A stretch of DNA of 64,000 bases, taken from contig OY282386.1 in the NCBI GenBank assembly GCA_958295945.1, positions 1,116,001 through 1,180,000 of the forward strand, in the 5' to 3' direction. The notes below the pieces were generated by a model, which was not told the origin of the DNA, did not search any database, and saw nothing but the letters and a program-made list of their open reading frames with translations. Position numbers and translations under genes: made by a program. Below are positions 34,690-42,987 of this stretch, one piece after another (position 1 is the stretch's first letter; each line of letters opens with the position of its first letter). This DNA is from Candidatus Poribacteria bacterium (GTDB lineage: Bacteria > Poribacteria > WGA-4E > WGA-3G).

Positions 34690-35508
34690 TCACTTATGAC
34701 AAACCAAGCAAGGTTCTTCATCATCCTCGTCATCGTGAACATCGGTCAATATTTCTATTAAACGACGATTCGGTTTTTCCTTTTTCTTGGATGTCTTTGC
34801 TTTTTCAGTCCTTGCCTTAATCTGTGCTATCCGTTCTGGATCTGTTAACTCCTCTAAACTTTCACCTTGACTCCACGTGAACCGTTCCCCTGTCTCTGGA
34901 CTGAATTTCTCGTATCCTTTGGCAAGTTCAAAGAGATCTGGATGTTGCTCTAAGAGTCCCACCCACTCGGATTTGCGTTGGAAAAAGCAGAAGTAGCACC
35001 CAGACCGTGTACGCCATTTGTAATAGTCAGGCAAACCGAGTCCACTCTCCTCAAGTATACGGAAAACGTCCTCTTTGGTAATACCGTCATCCTTAAACGG
35101 ATATTTGGGAAAAATGTTTTGCAGGGAACTTATCTTTGGTGGTTTGTATCCGACACGATCTTCGTCTGCACGGATGGCAATGTAGTGATACGCTTCGTCA
35201 TCACCGACATATTCCTCAAAAGGTTTGATTTTGAGTTTGATGGTGCACCAACGGACTTGTGAGGATGGTAATAATCCACCGTGTAGTGTTAACCAGTGAT
35301 CAAAATCACGATCCATGTTGAGTCGTGCAATTGGTTTACCGAGGAATGCTTCAAGTCGGTCCAAGAAATCGTAAGTCTCTGGCAGTTCTTTACCGGTATC
35401 GGTGAAGAAGTATTCCATCTCTGGCACTCTGTCACGCATATAGACAGCAAGAGCTGAGCTGTCTTTTCCACCTGAAAGTCCGAGAAGATGTCTAATTTTC
35501 TGCGACAT
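34690..35508 (-). CDS. PAPS reductase/DndC-like PP-loop protein
   Basis: The ~272-residue protein has the PP-loop ATP pyrophosphatase motif LSGGKDSSALAVY at residues 11-23, and FFTDTGKELPETYDFL after it. Conserved cysteines (RSGCYFCFFQRKSEW) and a C-terminal C-x-x-C (PCLVCHK) follow. It is shorter than DndC of the DNA phosphorothioation system but of the same superfamily, which also includes PAPS reductases. GGGGAG precedes ATG 35508. With a PT-sensing HNH gene next door, a sulfur-related DNA role is the leading idea; assimilatory sulfate reduction is less likely without cys genes. Confidence 0.85.
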   Translation of the reverse strand: MSQKIRHLLGLSGGKDSSALAVYMRDRVPEMEYFFTDTGKELPETYDFLDRLEAFLGKPIARLNMDRDFDHWLTLHGGLLPSSQVRWCTIKLKIKPFEEYVGDDEAYHYIAIRADEDRVGYKPPKISSLQNIFPKYPFKDDGITKEDVFRILEESGLGLPDYYKWRTRSGCYFCFFQRKSEWVGLLEQHPDLFELAKGYEKFSPETGERFTWSQGESLEELTDPERIAQIKARTEKAKTSKKKEKPNRRLIEILTDVHDDEDDEEPCLVCHK

Positions 35509-35539
35509 GTTGCTCCCCAATAACCCTTATGAATCTCCA

Positions 35540-35673
35540 ACATTGTCTTTCTTGTGATGTGAATCAGAAATCGTAGTGCTTCATTCACAACTGCAGCATC
35601 TGGAAGTCCTCTGCAACGTCAGGTTCTAATTGGACAATAGATTTACCATCAAAGGATTTGTGTCCAGGACCTG
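35540..35673 (-). pseudogene. Remnant of a small antitoxin-like gene
   Basis: On the minus strand one frame reads GHKSFDGKSIVQLEPDVAEDF, then shifts by one base and continues as PDAAVVNEALRFLIHITRK. Together they look like a short CopG-type antitoxin or ribbon-helix-helix-like protein (typical form GKSIVRLEPDVAEVFPD). The frameshift and lack of a start make it a relic. No intact toxin gene is next to it. It sits just upstream of the PP-loop gene, at the end of the island. Confidence 0.45.
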
Positions 35674-35900
35674 TCCCGTAACATTGTTAAATCATATTCG
35701 GACAATAGATCGTCTTGTGGTGTTACATTATCCATACAAAAATTATACCACAATCCAATCAAATAATCAACACCTGATTTTTCAAATTCCATATAATCTC
35801 TTGTTTAAAATAAACCATCAGTGTATAATGAACAAAAGGCAACAGTATTCTCTCACCATCAATCAAGGACTAATTCTCAACCAAAAACAACCTAAAACCA
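35674..35900. other. AT-rich spacer upstream of glnD
   Basis: Together with the remnant, this spacer separates the divergent island and glnD. It is AT-rich and probably holds promoters for both directions; no clean -35/-10 pair or hairpin was found. Confidence 0.4.
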
Positions 35901-38609
35901 ATGTCAATACAGATAGAAAACCGACTCACACAATATATTCCGAACCTTAACATCTCCCAACAAGTCTTGCAGGAGCAGTTGGGAGCATTCATAAAATCCG
36001 AGCGCGAACTACTCAAAGCAGATATATTAGCTGGAGAGAGTGGTTTCTCTGCATGTGCAACGCATACACAGATATGGGACGCAAGCATTCAAAAGGTCTA
36101 TGAAGTCGCTACCTATCAAATCAAGACAGAATACTCCAAACAGATAGAAGAACTTCTCAAGATACCGGGTATTGACTACAGTGATTTTATGGATGAAGTG
36201 CCAGAAGATTGGACACCAGATGTTGCCCTTTACGGTGTCGGAAGTTATGGCAGGAATGAGTTGTGCTATTTTTCAGATGTGGATGTTGTCTATACATCGT
36301 CCGTAGACCTTGAGGATGTCTACGATGAAGGTACGCTTGAACTTGTCAGATGGTTCTACGACTTCTTTGATAGTCTGCATACGGTGATTCCCGGTTTTGA
36401 ATTCAGTTTTATCTATCGTCCGATGGCAGACATAGCAAAGTGGAACTTCATGGATATGACCGCTTTAATTGATATGCGATTTATTGCAGGCGAATCTACA
36501 TTGACAGAAAAATTCCGTAAAGCAGTTTATTCCGACAAATCAGACATTTCACTTGTCCTTGACCTACTTCAATCAAGAGCAGATTCTTTCAATACCACTG
36601 AAGACACGATTTATCTCAATCAACCCGACATCAAGACAGGACGCGGTGGATTACGAACCCTTCAGTATGCACTATGGATGTGCGGTCTCCCGAATTTTAC
36701 ATCAGTCCTTGAGCTATATGAGAGATTTGATGACGAACAGTTGAAACCATCACTTGATTTTATGTTCAAGGTGCGGAACTTACTACATGTATTGGCAAAT
36801 GCACCGCACGACTCACTCTCTTTCCACCCAGAACAGGATGACACGCTCCAATCACAGATTGCTTGTGCACTCGGCTATTCAGATGAATCGGAAGAAGGTC
36901 GTTATGACTTTATGGCGGATTACTATGCCAAAGCAAAGTATCTACACTTTAAAGCAGAACTATTGATACGTAAGTTTCTTGCGAATGGCATACCTGTATC
37001 AGATGTGCTTGGTGTCAGAACCGATGTGTTGTATTGTATTGATAACAACTTCGGAGAACTGGATACAGACGAACTTTTCAAATTATTCACATATTTTCAA
37101 CAATACGATTTTGAAATTGATCCCTCGCTTGCGACCTTTATCTTTGCTTATGTTGATGCGTTTGATTGGGATCGCTTTAGGCCGAGAATGGCAGAACTCA
37201 TCAATACACCCGGCAATGTTGAAAAGAGTTTAACACGGTTACACAGACTTGGCATATTGTCTCGACTCGGTGAAGGAGGGGAACGCTTTGAAAAGGCGAT
37301 GATGACTCGAAGCGAACGGAGTCTTGACCCATATACCGTAGGAAAACACACACTGACAGCAATTGGACACCTTGATGAGATTCGTAGAACGGAACCCAGT
37401 AGTCCTTTCGGCGGTCCACGCATCGGTCAACAGATGTCTCTATCTCCTAACTCTGAGTTAGAGGAGTTGAATACTGCGTTTCGTTCATTGTCTGATACTG
37501 CCCCACTCTATATGGCTCTTTTTCTTCATGATATTGATAAACCGGATCCTGCACACCCTGAAACTGGTGCAGAGAAAGCGAAACGAATTGCCCCAGAATT
37601 TGGATTTAATCCCCAACAGACAGAGGAAATCTGCTTTCTGATACGAGAACATCTCAAAATGATTACATTAGCACGTTACCATCAATGGGATGAACCGACG
37701 ATTACAGAGTTTTGTGAGAAGGTTAACTCGTTAGAACGTCTAACCGCACTCTATCTATTGACATATTGTGATTCAATGGCGAACGGTGCACAGAACTTTA
37801 GCAATCTTGTAAAACACAATCTAAAGCGATTGTATGAAGTTGTACGTGTGCGATTCGTAGGACCAGAAGAAACACAATGGGGAACTTATGCACCACCAGA
37901 AGAATTCCAACATTTCCTTCAACAGATGCCTGTCACATATCGTATTGGAGTTGCCCCTGAAGAGATATCAATCCACATGAAAATGATGGCACAAGCAGAA
38001 GCAACGACCACGGAAAACAACGATTCGACTTCAGGCGCGGTTATCTTGCAGTTTGTAGATAAACCGGGTTTTACGGAATTACATCTTTGTGGTCATAGTC
38101 GTATTGGAAAACTGCATACGGTCAGTGGATTATTCTTTGCAAATAACATAGATGTACGTGATGCACGTGTCTACACAAAGCAGGATTCAAACTTGGAGTT
38201 GGAGATTTATCGGCTTGTGCATCAGTCAGCACAGCACTCTTCAGAACCACTCCCACTTGACGAAGAACTAAAACGTGATTTAGATTTTGATATACGTAAC
38301 TTGATGTCGGGTGAGTTAACGCTTGAAGAGATTTTTGAGAAACGGTATGTTGACCTAAGTGGCACATGGACAGTTTATGATGTCACGGTAGAATCAGCAA
38401 GGAATTACACTGAAATCGTCGTAACAGGTGAAGAGAAGGTCGGTTTTCTCCACTATTTTAGTGGAATATTGACGAAATTGGAGTTGAACGTTGAGATGTG
38501 TAAATGTTCTGGATTGGGAGGACAAGCGACAGATCGTTTTTATGTGCAACCTGTTGTGGATCCACAAAAAGTACGGGAACAAATTTTAGCTGAGTTGCCA
38601 TCTGAATAG
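35901..38609 (+). CDS. glnD: GlnD-like [protein-PII] uridylyltransferase
   Basis: The 902-residue protein has the GlnD domain order. The nucleotidyltransferase motif GVGSYGRNELCYFSDVDVV is at about 112-130, followed by the helical PII-uridylyltransferase domain with KTGRGGLRTLQYALW. An HD hydrolase domain lies near 540 (MALFLHDIDKP, REHLKM). Two C-terminal ACT domains (VILQFVDKPGFTELHL and YTEIVVTGEEKVGFL) end the protein. It would modify PII signal proteins in response to glutamine. No glnB or amtB is adjacent. The start codon has no obvious ribosome-binding site. Confidence 0.9.
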   Translation: MSIQIENRLTQYIPNLNISQQVLQEQLGAFIKSERELLKADILAGESGFSACATHTQIWDASIQKVYEVATYQIKTEYSKQIEELLKIPGIDYSDFMDEVPEDWTPDVALYGVGSYGRNELCYFSDVDVVYTSSVDLEDVYDEGTLELVRWFYDFFDSLHTVIPGFEFSFIYRPMADIAKWNFMDMTALIDMRFIAGESTLTEKFRKAVYSDKSDISLVLDLLQSRADSFNTTEDTIYLNQPDIKTGRGGLRTLQYALWMCGLPNFTSVLELYERFDDEQLKPSLDFMFKVRNLLHVLANAPHDSLSFHPEQDDTLQSQIACALGYSDESEEGRYDFMADYYAKAKYLHFKAELLIRKFLANGIPVSDVLGVRTDVLYCIDNNFGELDTDELFKLFTYFQQYDFEIDPSLATFIFAYVDAFDWDRFRPRMAELINTPGNVEKSLTRLHRLGILSRLGEGGERFEKAMMTRSERSLDPYTVGKHTLTAIGHLDEIRRTEPSSPFGGPRIGQQMSLSPNSELEELNTAFRSLSDTAPLYMALFLHDIDKPDPAHPETGAEKAKRIAPEFGFNPQQTEEICFLIREHLKMITLARYHQWDEPTITEFCEKVNSLERLTALYLLTYCDSMANGAQNFSNLVKHNLKRLYEVVRVRFVGPEETQWGTYAPPEEFQHFLQQMPVTYRIGVAPEEISIHMKMMAQAEATTTENNDSTSGAVILQFVDKPGFTELHLCGHSRIGKLHTVSGLFFANNIDVRDARVYTKQDSNLELEIYRLVHQSAQHSSEPLPLDEELKRDLDFDIRNLMSGELTLEEIFEKRYVDLSGTWTVYDVTVESARNYTEIVVTGEEKVGFLHYFSGILTKLELNVEMCKCSGLGGQATDRFYVQPVVDPQKVREQILAELPSE

Positions 38610-38621
38610 GTGAATAAGTAA

Positions 38622-39383
38622 ATGAAACAACGAGTACTCATTACAGGTGCAGCCGGAACGGTAGGAACAACCCTCTGGCAAGCATGGGAAAAACAAGATA
38701 TCTACACATTAACCTTAATGGATATCAATCCGATTCAAAATTCAAATAGTCGGGTAGTAATTGCAAACATCAAAGATTATTCTGAGATGAAAAGGTTATG
38801 TAGAGATCAAGATGTATTGGTGCATCTGGCTTATCTTCATCAAAGTTCCCCTGTTAATTCACCGGAGGATGTTAACGACATTGACGCGTCAATGAACATA
38901 TTTGAGGCAGCACGAGAAAACGGAATTCAGAAAATAGTCTATGCAAGTACTAATCATGTATCAGGTTGGAACGAAAAATTAAGCTCACCACCCCGATTTT
39001 CAACGGGTGACCAGTTCCGTCCTGATGGTTGGTATGGTGCGATGAAAGGCATGGCTGAAATTGCAGGACGTTACCTCGTAGATGCACATAATATGCGGTT
39101 TATAAGCATTCGTATCGGTAGTTACAACGGTACCTATGAACCGAATGGGATCCGACACTGCAGCACACTTCTCACACCACGCGACTGTGAGCAACTGTTT
39201 AGATTAGCTATTGACTATGACGGACCTGTCAAATATCTGATTACCTATGGACGTTCAGCAAATTCGGATGGATACCAGCAGAGCTACTTAGACATCAGCG
39301 GTGCAGTTGATGTGTTAGGATATGAACCGCAGGACAACTTGATTAAGACGCATCAACATAAATATGCCAATAGCGAATCATGA
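38622..39383 (+). CDS. NAD-dependent epimerase/dehydratase, uronate-dehydrogenase-like
   Basis: This 253-residue extended SDR has the NAD loop ITGAAGTVGTTLW, an aspartate in LTLMDINP for NAD preference, VYASTNHVSG and the catalytic Y-x-x-x-K in WYGAMK. Short length and the HVSGW segment fit the uronate dehydrogenase group, which oxidises galacturonate or glucuronate to aldarolactones. It is 12 bases after glnD, so it may be co-transcribed, but the functions appear unrelated. Confidence 0.82.
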   Translation: MKQRVLITGAAGTVGTTLWQAWEKQDIYTLTLMDINPIQNSNSRVVIANIKDYSEMKRLCRDQDVLVHLAYLHQSSPVNSPEDVNDIDASMNIFEAARENGIQKIVYASTNHVSGWNEKLSSPPRFSTGDQFRPDGWYGAMKGMAEIAGRYLVDAHNMRFISIRIGSYNGTYEPNGIRHCSTLLTPRDCEQLFRLAIDYDGPVKYLITYGRSANSDGYQQSYLDISGAVDVLGYEPQDNLIKTHQHKYANSES

Positions 39384-39410
39384 AAGCATAGGATGATTTA
39401 ATAAATTAAA

Positions 39411-39537
39411 CGCGATTTGGTTGTTTTTAGTTGTTTTTTTCAAAACTTGATAATTGGTAGTGAACCCTTACCATTACACAATCAAAGACACTTTAGAGAA
39501 AATTAAAAAAAACAACTAAAAAAACGACCAAGTCATT
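39411..39537. repeat. MITE-like element with T-rich inverted repeats
   Basis: The left arm (about 39414-39440, TTTGGTTG then TTTTTAGTTG then a T-run) is matched by the right arm (39505-39534) in inverse, nearly 27 of 30 positions. About 65 bases lie between the arms. It falls in the gap between the SDR and trmB genes. Confidence 0.6.
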
Positions 39538-39591
39538 TGGACATCCCAACGTATGTGAAAATTGCATCTGAAAACTCAAGAAAATAACCGA

Positions 39592-40290
39592 ATGAATGCA
39601 GAACCACGTTACAACGACTTATTCTATCAACGCACAACTTCACACTCAGAAATAATGGACATTGTGCAGGGCAAAGCGATTTCTTTAAATAAGGTGTCCT
39701 CTCCAATTGACTGGCAGGAACTATTTGGCAACACAAATCCGGTAGAAATAGAGGTTGGCTTTGGTAAAGGCAGGTTTCTTCTGGAAGCTGCAAAGCAGTA
39801 TGCTGATGTTAACTTTATCGGGGTTGAACGTGCGCAAAAGTATGTTGAACTCACACGTCAAAGATTTCTTAAATACATACGACATTACGCTGTAGATAAA
39901 AACTCAGGTGTTTTTGAGAATGTTCGACTTGTATGGACTGATGCAAATTACTTTCTGTCAAGATATGTACCAGATAATTCAGTCCAAGCATATCATGTCT
40001 ATTTCCCTGATCCGTGGCCAAAAGCACGTCAGCAGAAAAGAAGAATCTTCCGAAATAGCGAATTTCTTGATGCAATATCAAGCACGTTGTTATTGGATAG
40101 TGGCAGATTGTATGCGGTTACAGATTATGCAGAGTATTTCGATGAAATCCAAGAACGTATCGCTCAACAGACAACTCTAAAACCTGTTTCACATAATATA
40201 AATGAATACCAACACATTACAACCAACTTTGAAAATAAGTATCAATTAGAAGGACGTAAAATCTACCGTGCTGTCTACGGTAAGATGTGA
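39592..40290 (+). CDS. trmB: tRNA (guanine-N7-)-methyltransferase
   Basis: TrmB methylates G46 of tRNA using SAM. The 232-residue protein has a SAM-binding motif IEVGFGKGRFLLEAA, ERAQKYVE after it, and the family signature YFPDPWPKARQQKRR near residue 140. I chose ATG 39592; a TTG 30 bases upstream is the only alternative. The stop is followed within 15 bases by the Uma2 start, so the two are likely one transcript. Confidence 0.93.
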   Translation: MNAEPRYNDLFYQRTTSHSEIMDIVQGKAISLNKVSSPIDWQELFGNTNPVEIEVGFGKGRFLLEAAKQYADVNFIGVERAQKYVELTRQRFLKYIRHYAVDKNSGVFENVRLVWTDANYFLSRYVPDNSVQAYHVYFPDPWPKARQQKRRIFRNSEFLDAISSTLLLDSGRLYAVTDYAEYFDEIQERIAQQTTLKPVSHNINEYQHITTNFENKYQLEGRKIYRAVYGKM

Positions 40291-40303
40291 TCAGGAGAAA
40301 ACA

Positions 40304-40882
40304 GTGTCTGCTATCCCAGAAAAAAAACTACTGACACCCGAAGAATATATTATTTTGGAACGGGAAGCTGAATTCAAAAGCGAATACCGAAACGGGCAGA
40401 TTGTTATGATGCCTGGTGCGAGTCGTGATCACAATTTGATTACAGTCAATGTGTCCAGTGGCTTACATATTCAACTTTTGGATAAAACATGTGAAGTTTA
40501 CACTAACGATATGCGTGTAAAGGTCAGCAATAGTGGTTTATACACCTATCCAGATGTAATCGTTGTTTGTGATGAACCACGTTTTGAAGATGGACACTTT
40601 GATACTTTACTAAATCCAACTGTTATTGTAGCGGTGCTTTCACCTTCAACAGAGGATTATGATAGACGCGGCAAATTTTATTCCTATCAAACACTTGAAT
40701 CCTTACAGGAATATATCCTCGTTTCTCAGTACGATGTCTGTGTGGAACAGTATATACAACAAGAGGAGGATTGGAAATTAATTGAATACCGTTCTCTTGA
40801 TGATGTGATGATAAATGCGTCTATTGAATGTCAATTGGCACTCCGAGCAATTTATGCCAAAGTCAAAATAATAGGTAGATAA
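40304..40882 (+). CDS. Uma2 family endonuclease
   Basis: The ~192-residue protein fits the Uma2 (DUF820) PD-(D/E)XK family. LLTPEEYIILEREAEFKSEY and RNGQIVMMPGAS open it. YTYPDVIVVCDEP has the conserved P-D, and VIVAVLSPSTEDYDR and RGKFYSYQTLESLQEYILV follow. I prefer the GTG at 40304 because CAGGAGAAAACA lies just before it; the ATG-like start at 40268 would lie inside trmB. Uma2 proteins are common in large copy number in Cyanobacteria and Poribacteria; their physiological role is not known. Confidence 0.88.
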   Translation: MSAIPEKKLLTPEEYIILEREAEFKSEYRNGQIVMMPGASRDHNLITVNVSSGLHIQLLDKTCEVYTNDMRVKVSNSGLYTYPDVIVVCDEPRFEDGHFDTLLNPTVIVAVLSPSTEDYDRRGKFYSYQTLESLQEYILVSQYDVCVEQYIQQEEDWKLIEYRSLDDVMINASIECQLALRAIYAKVKIIGR

Positions 40883-40889
40883 TACAATC

Positions 40890-42758
40890 ATGGAAAATCA
40901 AGGAAAAATGTGGCAATCTCTACCTAACACACCAGGGGTTTATCTGATGAAAGCCTCTGACGGTTCTCCCATATACATCGGTAAAGCAGTTAATCTACGG
41001 AACCGTGTTCGCTCCTATTTCCAACAAAGTGGCATAACTGACAACCCTCTTACTGCACAGATGATGCGGTATGTCATAGAGGTGGATTATATCGTCACGA
41101 GTAATGAGATTGAAGCATTAATACTTGAAAATAATCTGATTAAGTCCCATCAACCAAGATACAATGTTAAACTGAAAGACGATAAACGATATCCATTTCT
41201 CCGTGTCACCACTAATGAACCGTTTCCACGCATCATGATAACGCGAAAAACTGACACTGACGGATCACGATATTTTGGTCCATTTGTGCGAGTCCGTTCC
41301 ACGCGGCAAGTCCTAAAACAGTTGACGAAACTTTTCCCTATCCGCACCTGCACGCTACCCCTTGAAGAAGTAAATAACAAATATCGTGCATGTCTTGACT
41401 ATCATATTGGAAGATGTCCAGCACCGTGTGCCAATCTGATAAACGTACAAGAATATAAGAAGATCGTTCGGAAAGTCTGCCAATTCTTAGGTGGAAACAC
41501 AAGCTCCGTTGTCAAAGAATTGAAGCAACAAATGACAGATGCAGCAAAATCACTTGATTTTGAAGTTGCGGCGAAATATAGAGACATGCTAAACGATGTC
41601 GATCAGGCAGTTTCCTCACAACAAAGTCTTGATAATGTGTCTACAGTGGATGAGGATGTGATTGGCATTGCAACTGCTTTCCAACATGACCTGCAAAGCC
41701 GTCTGGGTGATGTCGCTTGTGTACAGGTATTACATGTTCGTGATGGAAAACTGCTTGAACGGGAACATTATTACCTAAACGACGTGCATCCAGAACAGGT
41801 ACCAACTGCCATCAGTGCATTTGTTTCACAATATTATCAAAATGCAGTGTTTGTTCCCAAAACAATTGTGCTACCAATGCAAATTGAATCTGTTGAACTG
41901 ATTGAAAAATGGCTCAGCGAGAAGCGCGGAAATAAAGTCTCACTGCATGTCCCGAGAGCAGGTAGGTTAAGAAAACTACAGACTTTGGCTATGAAGAACG
42001 CTGAAGTGTTACTGTTACAACGTGAACAGAGTGTGGTGTTAAGTAGTGATGTTGATCCAGCATTGGTGGAATTGCAGGAATTGCTTGAGATTAGTCATCC
42101 GCTGAGACGAATTGAGGCTTATGATATTTCTAATCTCGGTGATAGATATGCAGTCGGTTCAATGGTAGTCTTGGAAGATGGAAAGCCTACTAACAGCGAA
42201 TATCGTCAGTTTCGGATTAAAGATGTTGTTGGACAAAATGACTATGCAATGATGCAGGAAGTAATCTCTCGTCGTTTTCGTCGCGCAGAGACTGGAGACA
42301 AAAAATTTAGTAAGTTACCGGATTTAATGTTGATTGATGGGGGAAAAGGGCAATTGAATGCAGTTCAAACCGCACTCAAACCTTTTTCAAAGGCGAATAT
42401 AGATCCAGTTCCAACGCAAATCCCTCTGATTGCCTTAGCAAAGCGGATTGAAGAAATATATGTTCCAGGCAATCCTGACCCGATAGTTCTGCGTGAAGAC
42501 AATCCAACGCTGCACTTAATTCAACGGTTAAGGGATGAAGCACACCGATTTGCAATCACATATCACAGAAAACTCAGACATAAAGGCTTGAGCGAATCTG
42601 TTCTTGATGAAATACCTAACATCGGACCAAAACGGAAACAAGCATTACTGCAACAATTTGGTTCAATAGATGCAATTCGGAAGGCAAGTTTGGACGAACT
42701 CCTCTCTGTGAAAGGTATACCTCGGAACGTAGCTGAAAACATACGTAAGAATCTCTAA
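40890..42758 (+). CDS. uvrC: Excinuclease ABC subunit C
   Basis: UvrC makes both incisions in nucleotide excision repair with UvrAB. The 622-residue protein has an N-terminal GIY-YIG nuclease (GVYLMKASDGSPIYIGKA), a cysteine-containing middle (CLDYHIGRCPAPC), a UVR domain (SLDFEVAAKYRDML), an RNase H-like nuclease core (RIEAYDISN with Asp, LMLIDGGKGQLNA) and C-terminal helix-hairpin-helix motifs (EIPNIGPKRKQALL, VKGIPRNVAENI). It follows Uma2 by 7 bases. The protein is complete. Confidence 0.97.
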   Translation: MENQGKMWQSLPNTPGVYLMKASDGSPIYIGKAVNLRNRVRSYFQQSGITDNPLTAQMMRYVIEVDYIVTSNEIEALILENNLIKSHQPRYNVKLKDDKRYPFLRVTTNEPFPRIMITRKTDTDGSRYFGPFVRVRSTRQVLKQLTKLFPIRTCTLPLEEVNNKYRACLDYHIGRCPAPCANLINVQEYKKIVRKVCQFLGGNTSSVVKELKQQMTDAAKSLDFEVAAKYRDMLNDVDQAVSSQQSLDNVSTVDEDVIGIATAFQHDLQSRLGDVACVQVLHVRDGKLLEREHYYLNDVHPEQVPTAISAFVSQYYQNAVFVPKTIVLPMQIESVELIEKWLSEKRGNKVSLHVPRAGRLRKLQTLAMKNAEVLLLQREQSVVLSSDVDPALVELQELLEISHPLRRIEAYDISNLGDRYAVGSMVVLEDGKPTNSEYRQFRIKDVVGQNDYAMMQEVISRRFRRAETGDKKFSKLPDLMLIDGGKGQLNAVQTALKPFSKANIDPVPTQIPLIALAKRIEEIYVPGNPDPIVLREDNPTLHLIQRLRDEAHRFAITYHRKLRHKGLSESVLDEIPNIGPKRKQALLQQFGSIDAIRKASLDELLSVKGIPRNVAENIRKNL

Positions 42759-42825
42759 ACTACACCTGTACTGTCGAATTTTCTTTCTTTAGCTGCCCAA
42801 ATATGTGCTTTGTATTTTCTGTGTG

Positions 42826-42860
42826 CACCCTTTCGTGCATAATTCATGCACGAAAGGGTG
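42826..42860. repeat. Perfect 15-bp hairpin
   Basis: CACCCTTTCGTGCAT is followed by AATTC and its exact reverse complement. There is no T-run on either side, so it is not a classic terminator, though it lies 70 bases after uvrC. It could be a mobile palindrome. Confidence 0.7.
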
Positions 42861-42987
42861 GTAGTTGTTGATATGATTGAATTCCATGTATGGCACAATA
42901 TTTGCTAAAACAACACTGGTTAACGAATTAATTTTGATATTTCAATTGTCTGAACTAATCTTTTCAATATAATTTTTGAAACATCCT

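Noticed and set aside
36553-36966. Overlapping ORFs within glnD
   Set aside because: They are alternative frames inside a clear, continuous GlnD coding sequence.
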